64,000 nucleotides of DNA from Enterobacter hormaechei subsp. xiangfangensis (GTDB lineage Bacteria; Pseudomonadota; Gammaproteobacteria; Enterobacterales; Enterobacteriaceae), in NCBI RefSeq assembly GCF_001729785.1, contig NZ_CP017183.1, positions 1,984,001 to 2,048,000 on the forward strand, in the 5' to 3' direction. Numbering within the stretch: the stretch's first letter is position 1; each line of letters begins with the position of its first letter. The position numbers and the translations under genes were made by a program. A model generated the notes under the pieces. It saw nothing but the letters and a program-made list of their open reading frames with translations. It had not been told where the DNA came from and ran no database searches. Shown in pieces: positions 57,688 through 64,000 of the stretch.

Positions 57688-57812
57688 TGTGGTGTAACTT
57701 AATTCCCGCTTGCGGGTTGAATGGGTAGAGTAACGCATCAACTGGCATAGCCAGCAGGTCAGGCATGATGCTAATGCTGAACCTGAGTATCGGTTCGAGT
57801 CCGATCGCCACA
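57688..57812 (+). ncRNA. tRNA-like RNA with abnormal central arms
   Basis: A 125-nt segment in which TGTGGTG (57688-57694) pairs over 7 bp with CGCCACA (57806-57812) as an acceptor stem, directly preceded by a perfect T arm (ATCGG-TTCGAGT-CCGAT, 57789-57805). TA and an ACTT/GAGT stem sit where positions 8-13 and 22-25 of a tRNA would be. The rest is not normal: the D loop holds an extra hairpin (CCCGC-TT-GCGGG), the anticodon region is a tight CTGGC-ATA-GCCAG hairpin, and a long arm (CAGGT...ACCTG) replaces the variable loop. No CCA is encoded. It lies between Q and the holin genes, where lambdoid phages often carry tRNAs. Confidence 0.5.
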
Positions 57813-57871
57813 CACTAAACCCAGCCAGGGTATTTACAGCCAGAGAGCCAACATTGCCTTACCCTCACATT

Positions 57872-57894
57872 GCCAGCCTGTCGCTGGCTTTTTT
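57872..57894 (+). terminator. Intrinsic terminator before the lysis genes
   Basis: GCCAGC and GCTGGC pair around CTGTC and are followed by TTTTTTA. With the terminator at 57567 it brackets the tRNA-like RNA. Confidence 0.75.
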
Positions 57895-57978
57895 ATTTTC
57901 AGGCTCCGGGAACCATCATCGACACGCCTACTTGTTAAATCGCCCCGAGGGCCTGAACCAACTACACACGGAATAAAT

Positions 57979-58380
57979 ATGTCTGAGACCTTCACTATCG
58001 TAGGCGTTGGTCTTACATCGTCATCAGTCGGTGTAACCTTTGCCACGCTGTTTCCGGAGGCGACTCCAGCAGTGATGCTCGGATCACTCGCCGGAACTGC
58101 GCTATACGTTCTGACCTCAGATCCCCATCAACTCTGGAAGCAGGCTATCTTTGCGCTGATATCGTTTATCAGTGGCGTGTTCTTCTCCGTTCCCATGGCG
58201 AAAATCATGGCCGGAATCATCAACACGCCGTTAAGCCTGATGAAGCCACCGGCCAGCATTGAGGTATCGCCAGCTGTCGGTGCAATTGTCACTGCTTCCA
58301 TTTCCGTGGCAGTCCTGCTGCGTATTCTCCGCAAATCCAAAAGCGGGAAGATGCCGGGGCTGGGGGAGGAAGATAAATGA
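57979..58380 (+). CDS. Putative holin, three- to four-helix
   Basis: 133 residues with hydrophobic segments near 40-55, 60-85 and 100-120 and a basic tail (RILRKSKSGKMPG). It matches the putative holin proteins that precede a second small holin and a lysozyme in many enteric prophages. It would form membrane lesions that time lysis. Overlaps the next gene by 4 bp. Confidence 0.75.
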   Translation: MSETFTIVGVGLTSSSVGVTFATLFPEATPAVMLGSLAGTALYVLTSDPHQLWKQAIFALISFISGVFFSVPMAKIMAGIINTPLSLMKPPASIEVSPAVGAIVTASISVAVLLRILRKSKSGKMPGLGEEDK

Positions 58381-58652
58381 CATGGCAGCTTCTTCTGATG
58401 GATGCAAACGCCATAGTTTGCCTGTTAATCATGGTCAGGCTGATGTTTTTCCGGAAGGAGGGAAAGCGTCATCGCCTGAGTGTCGCGGTGCTGGCCTATC
58501 TGGTCATCCTTGCCGCCGGATTCAATGCCTTCAACATTCTGCTCGGCCACTACGTTCAGGTTAACCTCGGCGATCTGCTGCTTAACTCCGTCATCTGCAT
58601 GGCGGTTTGGCTGGCGCGCGGTAACCTGGCGAAGGTCGTTATAACGGAGTAG
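58377..58652 (+). CDS. Phage holin-family protein, three transmembrane helices
   Basis: 91 residues: helices near 5-24, 36-56 and 67-82. It resembles the three-helix holin family paired with the preceding gene; one may be holin and the other antiholin. Stops 3 bp before the endolysin start. Confidence 0.75.
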   Translation: MTWQLLLMDANAIVCLLIMVRLMFFRKEGKRHRLSVAVLAYLVILAAGFNAFNILLGHYVQVNLGDLLLNSVICMAVWLARGNLAKVVITE

Positions 58653-58655
58653 TCC

Positions 58656-59096
58656 ATGCAAACCAGCGAAAAGGGGATAGCCCTGATAAAGCAATTCGAA
58701 GGCTGCAAACTCACCGCGTACCAGGACAGCGTCGGTGTATGGACGATCGGCTATGGCTGGACTCAGCCTGTCGACGGCAAACCAATCCGCGCCGGGATGA
58801 CGATTAAGCAGGAAACAGCAGAACGTCTGCTGAAGACCGGGCTGGTCAGCTATGAAAACGATGTGTCCCGCCTGGTTAAAGTCGGCTTGACTCAGGGGCA
58901 ATTCGACGCCCTGGTGTCGTTCACGTATAACCTCGGATCCAGGTCATTGTCGACATCGACTCTTCTGCGAAAACTCAACGCCGGTGATTACGCTGGCGCC
59001 GCCGATGAGTTCCTTCGCTGGAATAAAGCAGGTGGCAAGGTCCTGAATGGGCTGACCCGTCGGCGTGAGGCGGAGCGCGCTCTGTTCCTGTCATGA
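58656..59096 (+). CDS. Endolysin, GH24 lysozyme
   Basis: 146 residues with the T4-lysozyme-type triad Glu15 (QFEGCKL), Asp24 (YQDSVG) and Thr30 (VWTIGYGWT). No signal peptide or signal-anchor helix is visible, so release depends on the holin. It hydrolyses MurNAc-GlcNAc bonds. Confidence 0.95.
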   Translation: MQTSEKGIALIKQFEGCKLTAYQDSVGVWTIGYGWTQPVDGKPIRAGMTIKQETAERLLKTGLVSYENDVSRLVKVGLTQGQFDALVSFTYNLGSRSLSTSTLLRKLNAGDYAGAADEFLRWNKAGGKVLNGLTRRREAERALFLS

Positions 59097-59479
59097 TCGG
59101 CGCGCTGGTCAAGCGCTACTGGTTGCAGTTGCTGGTGATGGCGTTAATCGGTGTGCTGGCGTTCTTGGTGAACCACTACCGCGACAACGCCGTCACCTAC
59201 AAAGACCAGCGCGATAAGGCGACGGTCCGTGCAGAAACATCGGAGGTGATCACCAGCAACGTGATCACCACGATGAACCTCATCCGTGACATCTCACAGG
59301 CTACCAAGAATGCAAAGAACGAACTGGCTCAAAAGGGCGAGACGCGCATCGTCTACATCAGGCAGGCGCTTGAAGGCGATCCGTGTGCTAACCAGCTCGT
59401 TCCTTCTGCCGCTGCTGACAGCCTGCGGGAATACGCAGACAGTTTACGTGCCAGCCCCAGTGGTGCCGATAAGCGCTGA
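59093..59479 (+). CDS. Rz, inner-membrane spanin
   Basis: 128 residues: N-terminal anchor helix (LQLLVMALIGVLAFLVNHY) and a periplasmic coiled coil, ending ASPSGADKR. It overlaps the endolysin by 4 bp. Together with embedded Rz1 it fuses inner and outer membranes in the last lysis step. Confidence 0.88.
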   Translation: MIGALVKRYWLQLLVMALIGVLAFLVNHYRDNAVTYKDQRDKATVRAETSEVITSNVITTMNLIRDISQATKNAKNELAQKGETRIVYIRQALEGDPCANQLVPSAAADSLREYADSLRASPSGADKR

Positions 59480-59633
59480 CCTGACCGCAGACACACCGAT
59501 CCCCGGAATGGTGGTTCCGTTCACATGGCAGGCAAGTCTCGAGTTAAACGCTCAGCTCTACACGGCGCTGGGGCAGTGCAATCTGGATAAGGCAGCAATC
59601 AGGAAAATCGAATCATCAAGAACCTCGCAATAG
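59370..59633 (+). CDS. Rz1, outer-membrane spanin lipoprotein
   Basis: Read +1 within and beyond Rz. A TTG at 59370 behind GGCAGG gives 87 residues: MKAIRVLTSSFLLPLLTACG, a lipoprotein signal with lipobox LTAC and Cys19. The mature part is proline-containing (VYVPAPVVPISADL). In-frame upstream starts (for example 59286) would bury the signal and are rejected. Its stop lies in the following terminator. Confidence 0.8.
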   Translation: MKAIRVLTSSFLLPLLTACGNTQTVYVPAPVVPISADLTADTPIPGMVVPFTWQASLELNAQLYTALGQCNLDKAAIRKIESSRTSQ

Positions 59634-59646
59634 CGGGGCTTTTTTA
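59623..59646 (+). terminator. Terminator after Rz1
   Basis: CCTCGC-AATA-GCGGGG followed by CTTTTTT, overlapping the Rz1 stop codon. In the Q-modified transcript it should be read through. Confidence 0.7.
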
Positions 59647-59775
59647 TGCGCATCTCACGCGCACATCAACGAGAGCCTTTCAGTAAGCGAGCCTGAGAAA
59701 AGCCGTTATAGGTGGCGACCTCTCTCGGGCGGCTTTTCTGTGAGACAGGCTCACTTTCTAAAAGGTAAAGACGCT

Positions 59776-60309
59776 ATGAATAATCCGTCAGTTATTCCGG
59801 CCTTCGACTTCCGCGAAATGGTCACGACCCTCGACAACAAGATAATCACCACATCACTCAAGGTGGCGGATTACTTTGGCAAGCGACACAAAGACGTTTT
59901 GCGTGCCATACGTAACCTGAAATGCTCCGATGACTTCACCCAGCGCAATTTTGCGCCCATTGATTTCATTGATAAAAATGGCGATGTTCAGCCTATGTAT
60001 AACATCACTCGCGACGGATGCATGATGCTAGTGATGGGATTCACTGGCAAAACAGCTGCCGCAGTGAAGGAGTGTTACATCAATGCCTTCAACTGGATGG
60101 CCGAGCAGCTAAACCGGCGCATGGCGATGGGTGAAGAATTGCAGCATCGCTACGCCATCAAAGAAACGCGCTCAAAGCTGAAAGGCACGATCGGAAGCCG
60201 TTTGATGAACGAGCGGAAGAAAGAAAAGCGAGTTCTGGAACTCGAGCATGAGCACATCATGCAGGTGACGCAACCAGAACTTTTGGCTGGTAACTATTTT
60301 AAACCGTAA
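59776..60309 (+). CDS. Rha-family phage regulatory protein
   Basis: 177 residues from ATG 59776 (MNNPSVIPAFDFREMVTTLD). The pRha domain is clear: VADYFGKRHKDVLRAIRNL, later YNITRDGCMMLVMGFTGKTA. The C-terminal part is charged and helical. Rha proteins interfere with infection in IHF-deficient hosts (phi80, P22). It starts a block of non-structural genes between lysis and terminase. Confidence 0.85.
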   Translation: MNNPSVIPAFDFREMVTTLDNKIITTSLKVADYFGKRHKDVLRAIRNLKCSDDFTQRNFAPIDFIDKNGDVQPMYNITRDGCMMLVMGFTGKTAAAVKECYINAFNWMAEQLNRRMAMGEELQHRYAIKETRSKLKGTIGSRLMNERKKEKRVLELEHEHIMQVTQPELLAGNYFKP

Positions 60310-60358
60310 ATGGAATAGTTAAATGGTGTAACATTATCTCTCTTGATAAGGAGGGTTA

Positions 60359-60913
60359 ATGTCCGGATCACTATCAACCTCAGTTATATCCTTCCCATGG
60401 CGAGATATTATTACGCCAATCGTAGGGCTTGTTGGTGCATTTGGCGGGGCGCTTCTTGCCAATCATTTCGCCGATGAAAGATGGCAGAAACAAGTCCAAT
60501 ATGAGGCGAGTAAGGAATCTTCGAAAGTTGTCAGGGATAAAGGTGAGGAGTTATACACTCTCTGCTGTCGCTGGGAGAAGATGCTGTTTCTGATCCAAAT
60601 GGCTCAGATAAGGTATATCAAGAGCCAGCGTGAGTGGGATGGATTCAATGATTACATCAATACTATATCGCTCGGCCCTGGAGTTTTTGATCGTTTAGAA
60701 TCCTTGTTGCACATCTATTTTTATGAGCTTACCCCGCGCATTGGATTGATTCAGTCTGAGATGAAAAAATGCAATGAACTCTACGAAAAGTACCGTAGGG
60801 GTTTAATCACCGATGTCGAAGAAAGCTCAAGGATTATTAACCAGTCCTCAATAGATTTAGAAGAGCATATGCTAATCATGAAAGAACACATTAGAAATAA
60901 GCTGAAGATTTGA
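60359..60913 (+). CDS. Membrane-anchored helical protein, cargo gene of unknown function
   Basis: 184 residues. A single hydrophobic segment (IITPIVGLVGAFGGALLANHF, about 17-37) is followed by a long helical domain without known motifs. AAGGAGGG lies 4 bp before the ATG. Codon and base use are more AT-rich than terS/terL. The slot between lysis genes and terS is a common site of lysogenic-conversion genes, so a defence or exclusion role is possible; nothing in the sequence proves it. Confidence 0.6.
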   Translation: MSGSLSTSVISFPWRDIITPIVGLVGAFGGALLANHFADERWQKQVQYEASKESSKVVRDKGEELYTLCCRWEKMLFLIQMAQIRYIKSQREWDGFNDYINTISLGPGVFDRLESLLHIYFYELTPRIGLIQSEMKKCNELYEKYRRGLITDVEESSRIINQSSIDLEEHMLIMKEHIRNKLKI

Positions 60914-61004
60914 TTTAACCGCCTCCGGGCGGTTTTTTATTGCCATCACCATGGGCAGACCCATCGTAATGGCTTTATGCAAAAGCTCTGGCGCTGGTAT
61001 GTAA

Positions 61005-61445
61005 TTACTTTGCTAGTAATGCCTCGGCTATGTAATCCCAACGGTCAAGATACTGCCCCTCATCAGCTTTGCTTATTTTGAATAGGGGGGCACTGTGATG
61101 CCAGGTGGCATGGCTGGCGACTACTTCGCTCGGAACGATGAAAACTTCGGGAAAGGTTTTATTGGCTATATCTTCAGACATATTGCAGAACACGTAAAAG
61201 AAATCAGGAGAGGCAGCAGGCATGTGCTTGCCGACCATCCATTGACGTGGCTGGCTTCTTGCCCAAGAGCCTTTAACCTGAATACTGATACTCTTTGAAC
61301 CGTCAATAGTGGCAATTATATCTACAGCGCTAGAACCACTCGTTGTTAGTGCTGCGGATATTCCCAGGCGTGACAGCATATAGGCAATGAAGTATTCACC
61401 TGCATCCCCAGCGCTTTTAGAAGAGCGTTTAACAATTTCTGACAT
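61005..61445 (-). CDS. Putative PD-(D/E)XK-like protein, cargo gene
   Basis: 146 residues from ATG 61445 (MSEIVKRSSKSAGDAGEYFI). Its first half has the order expected of a restriction-endonuclease fold: GEYFIAYMLSRLG (Glu on helix 1), SSAVDIIATIDG (Asp), SISIQVKGS (Q-x-K). The second half contains DFFYVFCNM and EVFIVPSEVV, like DUF4365-type or Holliday-resolvase-like proteins. It is transcribed against the late operon and convergent with 60359-60913, so it has its own promoter and may be expressed in the lysogen. The nuclease call rests on motif spacing only. Confidence 0.55.
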   Translation of the reverse strand: MSEIVKRSSKSAGDAGEYFIAYMLSRLGISAALTTSGSSAVDIIATIDGSKSISIQVKGSWARSQPRQWMVGKHMPAASPDFFYVFCNMSEDIANKTFPEVFIVPSEVVASHATWHHSAPLFKISKADEGQYLDRWDYIAEALLAK

Positions 61446-61467
61446 ACTCAATCCTTTGGAATAAAAC

Positions 61468-62040
61468 ATGGCACTCACCGACAAACAAGAAATGTTCTGT
61501 CGCGAGTACCTCATCGACTTAAACGCCACGCAAGCGGCTATTCGGGCGGGGTACAGCGCAAAGACAGCTAACCGCACTGCGTCCGAAAACCTGTCAAAAC
61601 CTGACATCCAGTCCAGAATTGCCGAACTTAAAGCACAACGCAATGATCTGGTTGGTATAAATGCGACTTACGTCCTGAATCGTCTCGTTGAGATTGACCA
61701 GATGGACGTGCTCGACATCCTCAAAGACGACATGAGTCTGAAGCCAGTAAGCGAGTGGCCTTCATCCTGGCGGAGATATCTTAGCGGCTTCGATGTGGCT
61801 GAGATGTTTGAAGGCCGCGGGGAAGAGCGTGAGATGGTCGGGCTTCTCAAGAAAATTAAGTGGCCGGATAAAGTCAAAAACCTCGAACTGCTTGGGAAGC
61901 ACATAGATGTAATGGCTTTCAAAGAGCAGGCCACTCATGAGCATACAGGCAAGAATGGTGGGCCAATCGAAATGGCTACACTGACCAAAGAAGAGTATAA
62001 GGCTGCCCGGCGGGAGATGTTGGAGGATGACGACTGCTGA
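61468..62040 (+). CDS. Terminase small subunit
   Basis: 190 residues. The N-terminal helix-turn-helix (NATQAAIRAGYSAKTANRTASE) binds the packaging site; the rest is an oligomerisation region. Overlaps the large subunit gene by 14 bp, as usual. Confidence 0.9.
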   Translation: MALTDKQEMFCREYLIDLNATQAAIRAGYSAKTANRTASENLSKPDIQSRIAELKAQRNDLVGINATYVLNRLVEIDQMDVLDILKDDMSLKPVSEWPSSWRRYLSGFDVAEMFEGRGEEREMVGLLKKIKWPDKVKNLELLGKHIDVMAFKEQATHEHTGKNGGPIEMATLTKEEYKAARREMLEDDDC

Positions 62041-63505
62041 GCAAAAGGCTTACGCCCGTAAGGTTGAATGCGAAGAGGACGGGCTCTATTACGCTCGTTA
62101 CTTCTTCAAGCAGCGCACCGGCGGAAAGATGATTGTCGCGCCTCACCACAAGGTGATTCAGCAAACGCTGGATCGCGTCATTGATGGTGAGATTCAGCGC
62201 CTGATCATCAACGTCCCGCCTGGGTACACGAAGACGGAGCTGGCAACCATCAATATGATGGGGCGCGGACTGGCGCTGAACTGCCGGGCCCGCTTCATGC
62301 ACCTGTCCTACTCGCACAACCTGGCACTGCTGAACTCCTCAACCGCGCGCGGCATGATTAAGTCGCAGGCCTACCAGTCAATGTGGCCGATGGTGCTGCG
62401 CGATGACGCTGACAGTAAGGCGATGTGGTGGACTGAACACGGTGGCGGCGTTTACGCGTCGTCAGCTGCCGGACAGGTTACCGGATTTCGTGCCGGACAC
62501 ATGGAGCCGGGCTGGCAGGGCGCGCTGATTATCGATGACCCGGTTAAGCCAGATGACGCTTACTCAGAGATCGTCCGCGACGGGGTCAACAACCGCTTTA
62601 ACGAGACAATCAAATCACGACTGGCGATCGAGACGACGCCGATGATTGTCATCATGCAGCGGATCCATTACCACGACCTGAGCGGCTATCTTCTGCGGGG
62701 CGGGAGTGGTGAGAAATGGCATCACCTGAATCTGCCGGTGATTATCGACAGTAGTCAGCCATACGCAGCGCAGTACCCTGAAAACTCACACGCTATACCG
62801 ATTGACCACGGCTTACCTGATGGCTGGCTTTGGCCGTTCAAGCATAACGAATCGCACCGTATATCCCTGTTTTCGCACCGGCGAACCGCCGAAGCGCAGT
62901 ACATGCAGAAGCCTCGCAGGTTTAACGCTGAAGGCGCTCTGTGGACAGAGGGGATGATAAGCGCGGCACGCGAGCTGCAAATTCACCACGATAAGGTTCG
63001 CACTGTCGTGGCGATTGACCCACAGGCAACAAACAGCGATGAAAGCGATGAAACAGGCATTGTTACTGCCAGCTCATATGGTGCCGGTGACAAAAAGCAG
63101 TTCTCTGTGGATGGCGATTACAGCGGCAAATATTCACCAGCTGGATGGGCCAAGAAAGCCATATCGGCTTATGAGCAACACGAAGCAGACGCGATAGTCA
63201 TTGAGACGAACCAGGGCGGCGACATGGCGGAGGAGACACTCCGCAATGCCGGGTTCAAGGGTCGCATCATTCGTGTCCATGCCAGCAAAGGTAAGTATGC
63301 CCGCGCGGAGCCGATATCGGCGCTCTACGAACAGGGGCGAGTGGCAAATCACGGCAACCTCTACGTGTTGGAAAACCAGTTGATGGAATACATCCCCGCC
63401 ACCGCGAAGAAATCACCTGACCGCCTCGATGCGATGGTTTACGCACTGACTGAACTGAATGGATCGCAACCTGTGGGGATGATGATTCCGAAACGCCTTC
63501 GCTAA
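62027..63505 (+). CDS. Terminase large subunit
   Basis: 492 residues. The ATPase has Walker A NVPPGYTKTELATI (Thr in place of the usual Ser) and Walker B ALIIDDPVKPDD; the RNase H-type nuclease has VVAIDPQATNSDESDETGI, IETNQGGDMAEE and DRLDAMVYAL. It powers DNA packaging and cuts the concatemer. Confidence 0.93.
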   Translation: MTTAEQKAYARKVECEEDGLYYARYFFKQRTGGKMIVAPHHKVIQQTLDRVIDGEIQRLIINVPPGYTKTELATINMMGRGLALNCRARFMHLSYSHNLALLNSSTARGMIKSQAYQSMWPMVLRDDADSKAMWWTEHGGGVYASSAAGQVTGFRAGHMEPGWQGALIIDDPVKPDDAYSEIVRDGVNNRFNETIKSRLAIETTPMIVIMQRIHYHDLSGYLLRGGSGEKWHHLNLPVIIDSSQPYAAQYPENSHAIPIDHGLPDGWLWPFKHNESHRISLFSHRRTAEAQYMQKPRRFNAEGALWTEGMISAARELQIHHDKVRTVVAIDPQATNSDESDETGIVTASSYGAGDKKQFSVDGDYSGKYSPAGWAKKAISAYEQHEADAIVIETNQGGDMAEETLRNAGFKGRIIRVHASKGKYARAEPISALYEQGRVANHGNLYVLENQLMEYIPATAKKSPDRLDAMVYALTELNGSQPVGMMIPKRLR

Positions 63506-63520
63506 CCAAACGGACAAACC

Positions 63521-64000
63521 ATGACTGACAAATTAACTCTCGCCGTCAACCATGCGTTGAATGATGCGCGGATGGCGCGCGCCCGTATGGGGATGCTGGC
63601 CCCAACAATGGGGCTGGACAATAAGCGCCACTCAGCATGGTGCGAGTATGGCTTCCCTGAACAGGTAACCTACGAAAATCTCTATGCGCTCTATCGCCGC
63701 GGTGGCATAGCACACGGCGCAGTAGAGAAGCTGGTGGGCAAGTGCTGGCAGACTAACCCGGAAATCATCGAGGGTGACGATGCCGACGAGAGCAAGGATG
63801 AGACGGATTGGGAGAAGAAGACCAAAAAGGTATTCACAAAGCGCCTTTGGCGGGCTTTTGCTGAAGCAGACCGCCGCCGCCTGGTCGGTCGCTATGCTGG
63901 TATCCTGCTGCACATCAATGACTCCAGAAAGTGGGACCAGCCGGTTGTTCGTGGGAAGTCACTAAAAAAGGTTACGATCGCATGGGCCGGTTCGTTAACT
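63521..64000 (+). CDS. Phage portal protein, DUF1073 family, 3' end outside window
   Basis: 160 codons are visible from ATG 63521 (MTDKLTLAVNHALNDARMAR), open to the window end. The segment YENLYALYRRGGIAHGAVEKL and WQTNPEIIEGD match the DUF1073 portal-like family. It follows terL, as the portal gene does. In some phages this family carries an Acb1-type anti-CBASS domain at its end, which cannot be checked here. Confidence 0.85.
   Translation, partial: MTDKLTLAVNHALNDARMARARMGMLAPTMGLDNKRHSAWCEYGFPEQVTYENLYALYRRGGIAHGAVEKLVGKCWQTNPEIIEGDDADESKDETDWEKKTKKVFTKRLWRAFAEADRRRLVGRYAGILLHINDSRKWDQPVVRGKSLKKVTIAWAGSLT

Larger units (their letters stand above)
49627..64000. mobile_element. Lambdoid prophage integrated in malX (right end outside window)
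   Basis: The block runs from the malX break to beyond the window: int, xis, replication, nin genes, Q, lysis genes, terminase and portal in classical lambdoid order. The host genes to the left are in normal enteric order. No repressor, cro, N, exo/bet or O gene is present, so the early region seems deleted and the prophage may be defective. Confidence 0.93.

Noticed and set aside
57688..57812. Calling the tRNA-like segment an ordinary tRNA with a given anticodon
   Set aside because: No 5-bp anticodon stem with a 7-nt loop and a T at position 33 can be drawn, and the length is far beyond normal tRNAs.

Overview
The window is enterobacterial chromosome, most like Enterobacter or a close relative such as Lelliottia or Leclercia. 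From about 5.7 kb to 49.6 kb the gene order is nearly that of the E. coli K-12 mdtK to malX segment, and almost every protein there is recognisable at full length. Species cannot be fixed from this stretch.

Layout. (1) 1-5.1 kb: the broken end of a type VI secretion (T6SS) locus. The end of tssC is intact, tssK stops about 150 codons early, and its break is joined directly to the last ~80 codons of tssH (clpV). Next come an AT-rich putative effector with an HExxH motif, a lipoprotein that is probably its immunity partner, a small Cys-rich secreted protein and small remnants. (2) 5.1-5.9 kb: a small heat-shock protein gene with a sigma-32-like promoter, and two tRNA-Val(GAC) genes. (3) 6-20 kb: mdtK, ribC, cfa, punC, punR, purR, ynhF, ydhP, sodB, mepH, grxD, rnt, and the electrophile-detoxification operon nemR-nemA-gloA. 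(4) 20-22 kb: an extra lipid A phosphoethanolamine transferase gene (EptA/MCR type) placed between nemR and ydhL. (5) 22-37 kb: ydhF, sodC, the ydhIJK efflux genes, slyA with its own operator, an added membrane diguanylate cyclase, slyB, anmK, mliC, pdxH, tyrS, pdxY, gstA and dtpA. (6) 37-45 kb: the rsxABCDGE-nth electron-transfer operon, ydgK, cnu, the short gene blr, and ydgJ. (7) 45.9-49.6 kb: add, malY and malX.

From about 49.63 kb to the window end lies a lambdoid prophage inserted inside malX. MalX has lost its first ~65 residues, and malX-malY is cut off from its promoter and from malI. Order: integrase, excisionase, DnaC-like replication gene, winged-helix protein, accessory genes, nin region (ninB, ninE, ninG, ylcG), Q antiterminator, late promoter and terminator region, a tRNA-like RNA, two holin-like genes, endolysin, Rz/Rz1, a Rha-type regulator, two unknown cargo genes, terS, terL and the start of the portal gene. 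The repressor, cro, N, recombination and O genes are absent: the excisionase abuts the replication gene directly, which suggests an early-region deletion.

Most unusual points: the tssK/tssH deletion scar with its orphan effector/immunity pair; the xis/dnaC junction; the 125-nt tRNA-like RNA with normal acceptor and T arms but an abnormal middle; and three prophage cargo genes of unknown function (54235-54672, 60359-60913, 61005-61445). No CRISPR array, insertion sequence or rRNA was seen.
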